From: Adineta vaga
Taxonomy: Eukaryota > Rotifera
Assembly: GCA_021613535.1 (NCBI GenBank)
Contig: CP075496.1
Coordinates: forward strand, 2,294,001 to 2,358,000
Length of the DNA stretch: 64,000 nucleotides
Direction of reading: 5' to 3'
Of this stretch, positions 35,383 to 48,737 are shown one piece after another. Below the pieces are notes generated by a model. It was not told the DNA's origin and did not search any database. It worked only from the letters and a program-made list of their open reading frames with translations. Numbering within the stretch: the stretch's first letter is position 1; every line of letters starts with the position of its first letter. The position numbers and the translations under genes were made by a program.

Positions 35383-38300
35383 TTATAAATGACTGATATG
35401 AGGTTTTTGTAGAATATTATTTGATGAATCTCGTTGGGGTGGTTGTGGTTTAAAAGATGGACGAGGAATACTTGATTTACGTGGAGGAACAGGAGGTACA
35501 GGTTTACTAGTCGATAGTGTTGTTGTTGAAATTTTGCTATTTGTTAATGAATTGTTCGACGTAGATGAAACGAGTGATTTATTTAACGAACGTGTTTGTG
35601 ATATTGATGTAGAAAGTTTAAGTGATGGTGCAACAAGTCCACTTTTGACAGGTAATGGAGGTTGCCGGCCATGGGTACGAAATGTTGTGGTAGGTTTTTT
35701 TAATGATGTGACATTGGTTGTTGAGGGTAATTTTGATCGATTGAAGTTCATTGCACTCATGATAGTTGGTTTAGATTTAGTTGAATTTAAAGAAATTTTA
35801 TTGATATTTGTCGATGGATTTGATAGACCTTCGAGAAATGTGGGTGATGGAAGAGGAAAATCTGAATCATCTAAATTTAATGAATCCGATTTTGATGTAA
35901 CAGATAACGAACTAACACTGCGATGATCTATATATTCATAGAACAAATATAAAAGATTAGTTGTTGAAATAATAATTTAAACTTACCATCTCGTTTTGAT
36001 GGCATAATAAAACTTTTACTCATGTGTTGTTGCTGCTGTTGTTGTTGTTGATAATGATTTCCATTGGTAAATTGAGATTGATATCCAGATGTATTTGAAC
36101 TATTTGTTAATCGATACGATAAATTTCTAGCAGATATTTGAATTGCTGGTAGTTGTTTTCGTGGTAATGGTGTTGAACCTATTGTTATTGATGTAGTTTG
36201 ATGATTCGTATTCATTGTACGTAAGTTTTCTGTCGAACTTAAACATTGCGTTGACGGAGTTGATTTTAATTTTGGTGGAGAAATTAATGTTGCTGTTGTT
36301 GTTGTACGAGCTGGTCCTTTTGTTAATGATGAAACTGAATGATTGGAAGATGTTGGAATTGATAAAGATGTTGATTTTGGAGGAATACGTGGTATAGCTG
36401 TTGGACGATTTCCAGCAGATGAGAGAACTTGTGTGGGAATAGATGGAATCGGAAGACGAAATGATTTTGAGACAGGTAGGCATGAATGACGTTCAAGTGA
36501 ATTTAAAGATAGTTGTGATTGAGTTGGTGATGAGACTGATGGAATAGGTGATGGTGGATCATTAAGAACACGTTCAAGTCTTTGACGTAATTCATCCATA
36601 TAACTAGCTGATTTAATCGGAGAATTTTCATCATTATGATCATCTTCTTCTTCTTCTTCTTCTTGATCGTTTTGATTTCCATCATTACTCAATATACTTG
36701 TTGAAACTACAGGAAAGAAAATGTCATCGACTAAAAAACAATCGAATTATAGTAACTTACTTGTATTCGTACAACGTGTTAAGTGAGGTGATTCCGATGA
36801 TTTTGGAGAATGATATTGATTATTTGTTGATGCAACAGGTATTCGATTAAGTACTTGTCGATCACGAATTGATGCACATGGCATCGGTGAAGAACATACT
36901 TCAATCGTATTGGCGTTCGTTGGTTGTTCATCTGGTGTTTTCGATTGAGCAGCACAAACAGCAGCAAATCGACCTAAAATAGTTTGAAAAAAATTAAACA
37001 TTTTCTATCATTGACGAAATAAATATACCTGATGATCGATAGATATTCATTGCTTTTTCCATTAGAAAATGATTGATTTTTAATTGTTGTCCAAACTAAC
37101 AAAAAACAAATCTCTCTTTTCATTTCAACATTGAATCTTTTTCACGTACTTTAGCTATACGAATACTTGTTGTCCATTGATCAAATTCATTTTTCGTATC
37201 TACACACATGTATTTGATATATTTCGAACTTTTCTTTTGAATTAATGGATGCTAATGAAAAAGAGACATTTTCATAATTTAAACATACAAAAACAAAACA
37301 AAGTTCATGCTTTACTTTCAATGCAAAACAATAATCACTCGGCGATTTGAATTTCTTTTTCCAACCAAGACCAAAAAATAATTCGACATTTTCAAATTTC
37401 GCCAAACAAACAAGATCTTTCTATAAAAATATATTTAATTGATGAATATAAATCAAGACTAAAATAATAATTACATACTTTGCTTTTGCCTTTTGGAACA
37501 AAATAAAGGCCTGATGAACGAAGTACACAAAAATGTTTCTTCCATGATTTACGTGATTTTTCTTTTAAATAAATCACGCCTTCGATATCTGGAGTTTTCA
37601 ATAATTCATCATAAATCATCATTGTACCATCTTTTCCCTATATATGTATGTCTTATCTTTTTAATATAAAGTTCTAAAAACAAAACAAACTTACAAGAAG
37701 TGAAGTTGTTGTTCGAAAGAGAGCATATTTTTCTTGTCGTTTAGTAAATATCAGTCGATTTGTAGATGTTGTTGGCCACATTAGAATTGCTTCTGTTAAT
37801 TTTTGATGATCTTCAAAAATACGCTCTGTAAAATAAAACAAAAAACATTGATTTTATTTCATCCCAATTCATTACCCATATGAAGATCAGGTAGTGTTTC
37901 AACGAGAGCATAATCAATATCAGGCTCTCGATGATTTTTATGAACAAGTACAAAGAGAACATCACGAATTGACATCGAATGATCAATCAAAATGCTCTTT
38001 GTTGAACCATCATCATTATAAGTACGAATAAGTAATTTCGATGGATGTTGAGATTGCGAAGAATTTGTATCGTTTGCATCGACAATTAATGATGTTGTCT
38101 GCTTTGTAGCACTTGTCATTGTTACAATTGAACGACAAGTTATCTACAAAATCAAAGAATTGATGTATTCATATAAATAGTAAATACTTACTGGTTCATC
38201 TTGATTAGAGGATGTAACTTTATCAGTTGATCCACTATCACTAAATGCAGAATCACAATCATCAGTCATGTTCATCGTAGCAGTTTTTGACGTAAATGAA

Positions 38301-40345
38301 AGAGTAGTAGTAGCTGTTGTTGTGCTTGTAATTGGATTGTTTGTATTCGATATATTATTGTAGAGATTGAGTGAATCGTTGGCAATTTCATCACCAAGAC
38401 CACTTGAACAAGCACTTGAACCAGATGAACGTTGTTGTTGTTGAGCATCAAGATCGGTTGTTGTACAATCATTGATTGTTAATGTTAAACTAGCTAGTGC
38501 AGCTTCAAGTTGATCTTCAAGTGTACGCAGTTCATGAACACAACCATTTGTGTTCGTTATCGAGGAAGATGATATTGTTGTTGTTGTAGCTGATGATTGG
38601 GGTGGTGGTGGTGACGAATGATCTAATGGGGAGTTCATTTTAGTAGGTCTTTTAATTACTGATGATGAAGAAGAAGTTGACGAGGATGGTGAAGGCAGTG
38701 ATGAAAGTTTAGAACATTCTTCAAATTGAATTTTGAAATCTCGTAATTCAGATATAATCGCGTCGAGTTCAGCTGAATCGTCTTCGTCTAAAAAATTCCA
38801 AAAACAGATATGTAAGAGACAAATAAATGAAATCATATAATGATTAACGTGTGAACACTATCTTGTTTGATGACCTCTTCATCCTTATTCACGTAATAAT
38901 TTACACAGTTCCTCTTCTCCGAAACAATATTTGATATACGATAATGCCCTTTTTCTTTCTCACATATAGATATACATGTATAGTTGTTCATACTCTTCGA
39001 CGTGTGTATTTCCGATTGACGATTAAGATAGACAAAGAGAAAGAATAGAATAGTAGAAGCAAATAGGAAGAATGATGTATGTTCACACATCTAATTCCGA
39101 CGGAAACAGTCGTACTTTCTCTTCTCTTCTCTTCTCTCTTCTATGTTCTATGTACAGCTATTGAAGCACATACAGAAAAGAAGTACTATAATAGTTATGT
39201 AAGACAAACAGACCAATGTTGTGTGAGTAAGATTACATTGTCCGACAAGAAATAATGGAACGATGATGATGACAATGACAGAAATTTCAAATAATTTATG
39301 TCATCAACATATAAGATAGAAAAAAAGACTATCATGGATTTAAAATAGTAGAAAATTAATACATAAGCCTGGATTCCTATGCATCTTATTTAAGCTTACG
39401 TATATAATATGTTCATAGTGCAACAAAATTGAAGAGTACAAAAAGACAAAGAAGTAGAAGAAGAAGAAGGGTCATATTCTTCGATGCTCTTTTTTCTAGG
39501 ATGACTGAACTTGCAAGGACACAATTATAACTATGCCAATATATATATATATATTAAAGGGAAGAAGAATAATGATGATGTAATCATTAATATCTTATTT
39601 CATCTTATTACAAACTCGATCCTATCATACTACTGATTTTATAGATATTAGAACATTAATATTTGAGATTTGATACAGTCTTATATGTATATATATTCTT
39701 TCTTTCTTTCTTTCTCTCTCTCTATTCAAGATAATTACAATATTCTTCTTCTACCTTCCAACTATTATCTATCTAAAGAATAAAAAGCTTTTATATATGA
39801 TTGACACTTGCTCATCATTGCATGAATGATTCTATCGTCTAAAAACGACATTATGTCGTGCCACACTCTGTCACTTTTCCACACATGCGTAGAAAAAAAT
39901 GTGGTTCGTTTGCTATGATAGTTTTATCTTATTACATCATTTTTTTGTCTAGTTAAGGAAATACATAACATACACCGTTTATTCTGTCACATCTATCATT
40001 ATCGTTTATCATACATCGTATTTTCATTAATCTTTACTGTCGTTTAGGAAACATTTAGAAGGTAATTGACGTGAAACGCCTTCAACGTCTTCTCTTCTAT
40101 AATTTGATGTTTGATTTATGTCAAGCAAAAAAAGAAGAAAAAAGTAGATAAAACATAGCCTACCATAAAGATGAATTGAAGATGGAGAATATGAACCATG
40201 TATATGATTGATCTGAGTTTGACGCTATAAATAAAATATATAGATATATATATAAATAAATAAGTATATATGTAAATAAATATATGCATGTATATATCGG
40301 GATCTATTTCACTTAGGAATTCACCTCGATATTCTTATTGTCCAT
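35383..40345 (-). CDS. MRL-family adaptor (RIAM/lamellipodin/MIG-10-like), RA-PH protein
   Basis: Start exon 40325-40345 (MDNKNIE), exon 40164-40224, exon 38192-38787, then short exons; all checked phases agree. After an acidic start ([16 protein letters not shown]), a Ras-association domain begins ([46 protein letters not shown]). A PH domain follows with [33 protein letters not shown] and [13 protein letters not shown]. This RA-PH tandem is the MRL signature. These proteins couple Rap/Ras and phosphoinositides to integrin activation and actin protrusion. The tail is low-complexity Ser/Thr/Pro with a Glu run, a poly-Gln run (about 36020-36050) and an SH3-ligand-like [11 protein letters not shown] see no canonical FPPPP Ena/VASP motif. 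The stop is at 35383-35385. Confidence 0.88.
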
Positions 40346-42679
40346 GAAAGATAATGTTGAATTCGAGAGAAATATTTGTGTGTATGAAAGAACTACTCGA
40401 CGAAGGAATGAGTCAATATGTCATTGACTAAGAAAGCGAAGGAAAAAGATGAATAAACAATCCTTGCTATTGTTGAACATACTTTATTTATCATGCACTC
40501 TTCCTTTTCTCTAATCAAATCAATCTATCTGTACATAATGTACATTTACATGTTCAAGTAAACTATAGTGATTGAATACTTAACGATCATTATTTTAACG
40601 CGTGCTCACACATGATAGAAGTGAATACATCGTATCTAAGAGAGAAAGAAATGAAAAACAATTAGATTGTGAATAAATACATGCCGTCTCACAGGAGGCA
40701 AATTACTCAGACGTTTATATCGTAGACAGATAGAAGAAAACAAAAGTAGATAATACAATGAGAGTTAGTATCCATCTGTTTTTGTTGATGTTCGTTTTTC
40801 TGTTCAGTTTAAATAAGCAGACAAAATAAAAGAAGTGGAAGAAGTTCAAGAATATTCAAACAACTAGAACAAAGCATAGACATATTCCATCTAACAAATT
40901 GAGCTAATTACCAATATTCATATTTATTTTCTGATTAATAAATCCTTCTTAATAGATAATATTGTATCCAGAGATTAGTTAAGAAAAAATATAAATTGGA
41001 AAAAAACAAAGTGAACTGATCCTGTTTTTCTGTCAATTCAAATTATCGATCGTAGAAAATCGAAAATGGTAATTTCTTCTCGATAATCAACATAAACAGC
41101 AAACACTTGAGCACTTCCTGTATGTAGTATATCTGTCCGGTTTCTATTTACTCAAAAATGAAAGAAGACAAGAGATTTGTCAAACAAATTTATGTTAAAC
41201 ATTCACTTAGTTGCACAAATAAAAGACAAGGTTCTCTTACATTTGTAAAAGTAAAGTAATGAAAGAATTAAAAATGAATTAGAAGCATGTGTAAATATAT
41301 TTTACATCATTCTATCATGTTATTTATAAATAGAAGATAAAGTTTTTATGAAATAAACTCTTTATTCATTTGATTTTATACAAGATATCGTATTCTATAC
41401 CGTGTTCATATTTATTAGTAAAAGATTCATCATTCAGATATTGTATCATCAATTTCCTTCTCATATTAGATCATCCAGAAAGAAATCTCGAAACTACATG
41501 GAAACGTTCTGACTCAAAAATATGATTTTGAAGTTACAATATTTGAAATTTTATAGATATATCTATCAAGCTATTCTATAGTTATCTTTCATTAATTAAA
41601 AATTTTACACTTATTTCGATTAGATTTGACAAGATGATTTGCCCTTATTTATAAGATTTTAGATGAAATTTTTTTATTGTATGACACTGTATTACTGGAC
41701 AATGGTAAAGATACATTATCTTTAGTGTACATTCATTTGATGTGTTCAATGATCTATGAAAATTGTATGAATAGAGGACAAAAGTCATATCCTTACCTTC
41801 ATTTTTTACAACGAAATCATGCGTATCACTGCACTTTTAATGTCTTTCGTCCGTCTTTAAATCATTTTTCTCTTCATATTTCTCTACATGATTTCCAACT
41901 CATCTCACAAGAAGAAGAAAAAAAGGTACTATTATGTCCTTCATTCACATAATTTTTGCCTTCGATCTAATATGTAATCGACTGTGTATATCACATCAAA
42001 CAAATACTATCATCACCCGCTGCTGTTCATTTCATTTATCAACAGGCATTCCTGATACAAACGTGTGCATGTATTTGCACTGATATATACAACCTTGACT
42101 GCAGAGTACATCTTGCTTCGTGTACGCTATTAACCAAACAAATAGACTCCTTCTCCTCCTCTTTCTCAACAAATCTATAGAATAGAAAGACATAGTTCAC
42201 AATACAAAACTGAGAATAATAGGGGGAAAAAAGGTCAGATTATCAGTCTTTATACAATTGTGCTCTTAAAACGAATGATTTTAGATCACGAGTACTGTTA
42301 TTTAATGAATGACTTCTTCAAAACTGTTACACGTACACATATTTCGATAGCTCCTGACCTTGTTCTCATGTCAACAAGCAATATGCATGGCAAAATGCCT
42401 TTATACGATCATGCTAATAAGATGGCCAGTCTATGAAAGGCATATCGATTTTGTAATTTTCCCCTCGAGACATGCATATTTTCCCTTTCATTGTACAAAT
42501 GTCTCGTTTACTATATTTCCTTCAATTACTAATCATTTGTGCTGATTTACTTTTTTTTTATGTCTATCTCCTTCGGTAATTGTATAAATCCTGTAAATAC
42601 GATCTTGCGATAACCTTGATACATATGATCTAATTACAACTCATTTATAATAGACAAGTCTCGTCAAAAATATACATAC

Positions 42680-42961
42680 ATGTTTTGAAGATGTTTGAAT
42701 GAAATTTTGTAATGCTCGATTTGCTGCTCGATCTTCACCATTCTCAGTTGGATCTTCATCATTGTCATCGAATTCTTGTTCGGATTCGGATAATTCCGAA
42801 TCCCAATCAATAAGAGAAGGAGATGGTTGAAATTTTGAAAAATTTCGTAAAGATGATGGTGTTAATTTAACAGATTGAATTGTGAGTTCGTCAGATGTCG
42901 ATGGTTCGTCTTCTTCTTCAATAGAGGACATACTGCAACGTCGAACGAGAAGACGATTCAT
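42680..42961 (-). CDS. Candidate alternative first exon of the MRL gene
   Basis: 94 codons from ATG 42961 (MNRLLVRRCSMSSIEEEDEP), acidic, Ser-rich, ending ...FIQTSSKH before a GTATGT donor in phase 0. MRL exon 40164-40224 also starts in phase 0 ([10 protein letters not shown]), so a longer isoform from an upstream promoter is plausible. Nothing else to the left on this strand would accept it. It could also be the first exon of an unrecognised gene. Confidence 0.5.
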
Positions 42962-45791
42962 GATAATAATAGGATGTCCTTAGAAACAAAAAATGATGAA
43001 TCTAGAATGAACGAAGAACAAGGAGATCGACATATAATGACGACAAAATCAACAGAGGAGAAAAGAAGAGAGAGAGAGACACAGAAAAAAATGCGACATA
43101 TAAAAAAGGGGGATTGAACACATGTTGATGCATTTTTTGTATGCAGAATACATATGTACTATTTCTCTGTTTTCAAGGAGCTCTCACACATGGTACGATC
43201 CGTTGTGAATTGATGATAAAATACATGATAGAAATTGCTAAAGAAAGTGAGAGACACATAAGCATACACGAAAGAAAAAGAAAGAGAATTAATTCAGTTA
43301 ATTGTCTCGACTTTCACGTAATCAAATTACCCGAAAAATAGAAATGAAACTGATGATGAAACAAAAGTATCAATGTTTTATAACAATGTATCTGATTGAA
43401 ATTCTAAATATAAAATAAAGTTCTCAATCTTATGTCAATATTTCTTTTTCTTTCAATCAAAATGCCGCAGTCTTCTAATTCAACATCAATATATGCGTGT
43501 GTGCGTGTGTATGTGAAATTGATTTGCACTTCATAAAGTGAAGATTGTCTATTTAAGAAGAAGAATTTCAGACAGAAGCAATAAAAAACTGCACATGCCC
43601 ATCCGTTTTATCAATTTCTTGAAATCAGAGAAATGAAGAGAGATTTATCTTCATTACACTTACTGTATGCATCTCGTAAAAGTAGGAGAGGGAAAAAAAA
43701 ATCTGAAACGAATTATACATTCGTTGATCTTCATCACTATCCATCCTCCATGCTGTGTCTATGTGCGATGACAAGTTGATCGATATTTATAAATGGATAC
43801 GTGCAGCGATGTTTCTCGTTTTTCTCTCTTCTCTCTTCCCATCGATAATCATACGTATCGGCATATACGCAACGGTCGATGAGCAATATCTCACACATAC
43901 GTCCACACACATCAGTGAGCGTTTGTTCGTTCGTCTTCGATTTCTCACTTTTTCTTCTCTGATAAATACTCTTTCTCTTTATCTTCAACGGATAGACAAA
44001 GAAGAAAAAAAAAATGATATGGAGGCAATTATTGAAGGATAATAGAGTGTTGGCACATCTTCTTGATTAGCTGCCTACTGATGCTTCTATGGGAATGCGA
44101 TCGATTTATGCAACATTGTTCTATGTATCTATACATATCTATATGTGACATGAACGATTGTACATATGAGCATTCTCAGCCGAAAGCAACACAATCACCC
44201 GACGAAATGTGGTTGTTGTTTTGCCAACAGCCAACATAGTACTTGTTAACTATGTCGGCGACGGATGGCAAGCGATAGAAATGGAAAAAGAAAAGCAGTG
44301 ATATCATCTTATCTTCTGTTCAGCACCCGTCTTCATTCTTTTTCTTCATCTCTTCATTGTTTGAAAGAATATTATATGGACAGCTGAACAAAAGTTTATT
44401 CGTATCAATCATGATAAACTGTTCTACTTAGAAGTAGTTTGGCTAGACAGAAATGATCGAAGAATTTCTACATTAAAGATGAAGAATCATAGAGATGATA
44501 ATGATAATGATGAGATACACTTGAAAAATGATCTATTTAACATTTCAGGTATATTCTTTTCTTCACAATAAAACAGCAGATTCAATTCTCAGACATCTGA
44601 TTCGCAAATAATATCTTTCACATAATATCATTATCTTACTTATTTTATTCAATCTATTCTCTTTATGATATACTTGTCAATAAAGTGATTGTTTTGCTCT
44701 TCGTATGAACAATCAACAATAAATGACGTTTGTACTCTATCATTATCTAGGTCTTCTTACTTGCTATGTCTAAATATCTCGACAAAATAATAGTAACAAT
44801 TTTTGATAGATTTAATGAGAATGAAAGAAAAGTACACACAAATCAAAACAAAATGAAAGAATTTCTTTCTGATAGATAAGAAGAAGAAAAAATCAAATAG
44901 GTCAACCTTCTTTCTATTCACTCTTTATTACTTTCATATGCCATGTGAATGAACACAAGGAGAGAAGATCAAAATCTGTTGAAAGAAGCACCAGAAGAAA
45001 CAGCTTATCGATCGAATATATCTCTTATGCAATACGTATACACACACGCAGAGACAGAAAAAATGAATGAATGAATACGTATGTATACCATATGATCATA
45101 TCGATACGTTATATACACTACAGTATTTCTGTGCTTACCGTATGTCTATATGTTTGTTCAATTTAATTAGAAGAAATAAGTCAGATGAATTAGACTTTGA
45201 CCTTGACTGATCGGCTATTTAATTTAAACCATCGAATAACAGAAGATAAACACACCTTCCAAGGTTAAGATATATATATTCATATTCACATAATGAAGAG
45301 AGAAGAAGAAAAACGACCTAGCTGATATGATTTCAGTTTAAATGTACAGAAGAAAAAGAGAAAAAAACGACTGAACGAAAACCATGAAACTTATTTCAAT
45401 GACATTCGATATCAATAACAAATCAATCTCATTAAACGATTTGCGTACATGTCAGTAGAAAAGAGAAGAAAAAAAAGATTATATTTTAGTTCAATCTCAA
45501 TTTCTACCTTGACTTTTGTCCTTCATAATGTTCTTCGAATAGATAATTATCGATAGAATGAAATTAAAGTAGTTTTCGTTTTTAACGTAAGATTCGTTTC
45601 TTTAATTTATCTTGATTATAAATATATATTCGATTAAGCAAAAAAAACTAACCTTTAACGGTAGATTAAAACTTGATGAAGATCAAATTTCATGGCTCAT
45701 AAATTCTGAAGTTTTCTTTTTTTTTAACTAAGTGTTAAAACTGTCATCTAAAATGTTCTTCTAGGCGCTTAATTATTGATTATCTCCTTGA
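42962..45791. other. Intergenic region between divergent genes
   Basis: About 2.8 kb upstream of the MRL long first exon and of the EF-hand gene. Simple-sequence runs (GAGA near 43060-43080, TG near 43495-43510) and homopolymers occur. Frames over 60 codons are shadow-like and compositionally skewed; no gene supported. Confidence 0.5.
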
Positions 45792-46427
45792 ATGGGTACA
45801 TTTTGTAGTTCATCGAAAACAACAGAAACTCTATCTCCAATAAAGCTTTCTCAAAAGCAATTGACTGAATTAAATGATTTAACAAATATTCCCGAAAATG
45901 AAATCTTAATCTATCATCATCAATTTCGAACACTTAGTCCCAATGGACGAATGACACAAATACAATTTGATAATCAATTAAAAACTCTCGATGTACCAAC
46001 AGATCGAAGTAAAGCAATCTTTCGAATGATCGATAGAGATAATTCGGGTCATATATCCTTTCAAGAATATCTTCATTCCATTGCTCTCTTTTCTCAACAA
46101 TCACAACCTGAACAACAATTAGGTACTGTTTTTGATACTTATCAAGCTCTATCACGGCAAAGTTTAAAACCATCATTAAATGATTCACAAATTCAAGGCA
46201 TGACAAGAAATGATATTGAACATATGTTAAAACGAATGCATCCCGATATTTCAAGCGAAGAAATTGATGAACTATGCAATCGATATATGAATAGTGATCA
46301 GAATAAAAATGGCTATATTAGTAAACAAGAATTCATTTCAGCATGTATGAAAAATGCTAAACTTATGGAACAATTAGGACATGAAGATGCGGTAACGAAA
46401 GCGAATATAAATGAAAATAATAGTTAA
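45792..46427 (+). CDS. N-myristoylated EF-hand calcium-binding protein
   Basis: Intronless 211-aa frame. The N-terminus MGTFCSSSK has Gly2, Cys5 and Ser6, which fits N-myristoylation with possible palmitoylation. Two canonical 12-residue EF-hand loops are seen, D81-E92 (DRDNSGHISFQE) and D169-E180 (DQNKNGYISKQE), both with Asp at 1, Gly at 6 and Glu at 12. A degenerate hand lies near 49-60 and another paired helix region near 138-165. This is the plan of calcineurin-B/CHP and neuronal-calcium-sensor relatives, which are calcium switches at membranes. The exact subfamily cannot be fixed. Acidic loops are intact, so calcium binding is expected. Confidence 0.88.
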   Translation: MGTFCSSSKTTETLSPIKLSQKQLTELNDLTNIPENEILIYHHQFRTLSPNGRMTQIQFDNQLKTLDVPTDRSKAIFRMIDRDNSGHISFQEYLHSIALFSQQSQPEQQLGTVFDTYQALSRQSLKPSLNDSQIQGMTRNDIEHMLKRMHPDISSEEIDELCNRYMNSDQNKNGYISKQEFISACMKNAKLMEQLGHEDAVTKANINENNS

Positions 46428-46536
46428 GAGATTGAAAACATACGTTGTGAGTCATCATCTTGAGGAAAGTTTATCTTTGAAAAGAATTAGATAACAATTA
46501 GTATGACTAATTTCTTTTTTTTGAATCATAAAAAAA

Positions 46537-47078
46537 TTATTTCGATTTTTTAGTTAAATATATCACTACTCCAATCACTATAGCAAGAATAGTGATTATA
46601 AAGCATAATGCACCACAAAAAATTTTCTTTCGACGAGCGGCAGACTAAATACAATAGAGTATTTTGATTACATTTTGTTCGTCATCAGGGATTTATTTAC
46701 CTGTAATTCAACCGCTTTTGCTAATGAATTGTTTCCTGCAACAACCTGTTGTTCAGTTTTGATGACATGTACATCGATATTATCTAGAGAAAAACCTCGA
46801 AAGAGATGACAGTTAATTGAAATGAAAATTTTTACCAATCAATTCATGATGATTACTAACGAGATCAGCAAAATCACGATGTATTCCACCTAATTGAACA
46901 ATTTGATTCTGAGAAAAGAGAAAATACCGAATCTTTATCGATGAAACAATAGATTTACTTCTAATTGTTTCAATTCACCATGTCGTTCTTCAACATCTCG
47001 TAATTGATTTCCATCTGTTTGTTGCACTTGATATGATTGATAATATATTGTATCATTATTTTGTCTCGGATCACGCAT
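46537..47078 (-). CDS. Short syntaxin-like Qa-SNARE without Habc domain, His at zero layer
   Basis: Four exons, phases checked: 46959-47078, 46836-46908, 46701-46783 and the last one ending at 46537; 127 aa. A SNARE helix runs from about residue 30 (EERHGELKQLENQIVQLG) to SLAKAVELQ, then SAARRKKIF and a C-terminal transmembrane anchor (CFIITILAIVIGVVIYL) with a four-residue luminal end. It aligns without gaps to syntaxin-1-type motifs (LENxIxxL...LV...E.ID.I). At the zero layer, where Q-SNAREs have Gln, this protein has His60 (LVSNHHELID). Most syntaxins carry an N-terminal three-helix Habc domain and are about 280-300 aa; here only about 30 residues precede the SNARE motif. It could be a regulatory or inhibitory SNARE, or a truncated duplicate. 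Confidence 0.8.
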
Positions 47079-47390
47079 TGTTATTTTCAAGTTCGTAGCA
47101 AAGATAATTTTACTTCTTCTTCTCGATGAATGAAAATGAAGAAAAAGAAGAAAAGTATGCTTAGCTAGATAACAGATGATAATTCTTTTCAAACAAAATA
47201 AAGAAAGATACGTCATTTTAAATACGATCGATAACAGACACTTTTCTATGTAGATTGATTAACCGATTTGTTTTTTGTTATTGTAAGATATTTTTATTAA
47301 AAAATTTATATTTGCATACAACTATATTAATGAAAGTTGTACAGATAGATCTTTACGTCTGATTTGAAAAGAAAGAACAATGTGATCGTT
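47079..47390. other. Short intergenic stretch
   Basis: About 310 bases between two leftward genes; AT-rich, with polypyrimidine and TTTATTAAAAA sequence likely holding the 3' end of the upstream gene. No Habc-type coding sequence was found that would extend the syntaxin. Confidence 0.45.
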
Positions 47391-47929
47391 TTAAACATCA
47401 ACAGATTTTAAAGTTGTCGTAGTTGTCGCTAATGGATTTTCTTTATAATCAATTGCTGGACATCCATAGATAAGACTAGCTAATTCAAATTCAAGTTCTG
47501 TATCCGAAATCGAAAGAACACGTGTTGAGAAAGGTTGATTCAGTATTGTATTGATTGTTTTTTGTTGATGAAGAATTTCTTCCAGCTCAGGATCAATCTC
47601 ATTATCATCAATTATTGTCAATCGAATATCATCATTATTATTGAAGATAAATTCATCTGCCATCTGTAGTCTCTTAAAAGAGAAAAGCTCTTATGAAAAA
47701 CAAAAAAACAACTTTTTTATAAATCAAAAAGTCATACTTTTGATGAAGATGGTGATGGTTTATTTGAAGATTGATGATCTGAAATTTCACAAATTTTCTC
47801 TTCAAATGACTAATTTGTCAATTTTCATGACTAACCTTGAGTTTTTATTTCTGGTGCTTCAATAATATCTGATTTAAGCCGATCATCTTTCATATATTTT
47901 GAGCTTTTTTTGCCAACACAAGCACCCAT
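47391..47929 (-). CDS. Small lipid-anchored hypothetical protein (MGACVGKKS N-terminus)
   Basis: Three exons: from ATG 47929 to about 47838 (donor GTTAGT), a 41-base exon near 47740-47780, and 47391-47672; about 138 aa. MGACVGKKSSK has Gly2, Cys4 and lysines, the standard context for myristoylation plus palmitoylation. The rest is acidic with a DNEIDPELEEILHQQKTINT segment that could be helical and an ELEFELASLIYGCPAIDY patch. No domain was recognised. It lies head-to-head with the AKAP-like gene 0.8 kb away, and next to the syntaxin. Function is unknown; a plasma-membrane adaptor is only a guess. Confidence 0.6.
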
Positions 47930-48737
47930 TGCAAACAAACAAGAAAACGTACTTTGTTCAATTAACCGTTTATATACTTTTAGTAGATTGCTTCTATGTG
48001 CACGTCGGGGGTTTTTTCTATGTCTGCTTTTTTAGATGTTTTTTTTTCGTTCTCCTGTTGATTCATGTCTTATTAAATTGCAGTAAAGAAAAAAGGGGAA
48101 GAAGAAAAAAAAATGACATAAGTATGTTTCATTCTGTAATAATATACCGAGAAAAAAAAAGAGAAACTAGTTTACCCATTTTCATTTGGACGAGAAGAAC
48201 GAAAGGATTTAGATGCCGAAAGAAAATGTAAATGATACCCTAGTGGTTGGTATAGTCATACTATATACATGATACAATCAGATTACAAACATGAATATTT
48301 TCAGGTGTTGTGTTTTTTGATTGATAATTTTCGAGAAATAATCATTAGTTTTCATCATCAGTTGACATTTGTAGAGGACATCCTTGGAATTAATCTTTGA
48401 TTCTGACGCTTGTCAAAGGTGTTCTAATTGCATTTTGTTTTGAATATGATGATTTCAATATGTAAAAAAAGTCTATAAACGAATGATCTTGATTTGATTG
48501 AGAAAGATAAAAATCAATAAATAATACTAAAGCATTGAAGAAAGTATCTTCTTTTGAAAAATTTATCTATGAAGAAATTTATTCGATTCTATTGTGAAGT
48601 ATGCGCACGTATAATTAATACTGTCATCATGAAAGCAGCTCGAAAAGAAATGATAAGAATTACATGTTATCTTCTATCACGGTATCTGTCATCATCTTTC
48701 ACAGATCATAACAACTACAAGCATAGCAAAAGTGAAG
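47930..48737. other. Divergent promoter region
   Basis: About 0.8 kb between head-to-head small genes. It holds A-rich and T-rich homopolymers; no further coding or structural signal can be supported. Confidence 0.45.

Noticed and set aside
36127-36483. Frames overlapping the MRL tail in other phases
   Set aside because: Arise from low-complexity coding sequence read out of frame.
41677-41952. 91-codon plus-strand frame inside the MRL gene's intron
   Set aside because: Opposite strand within a long intron, no recognisable motif and no upstream or downstream exon.
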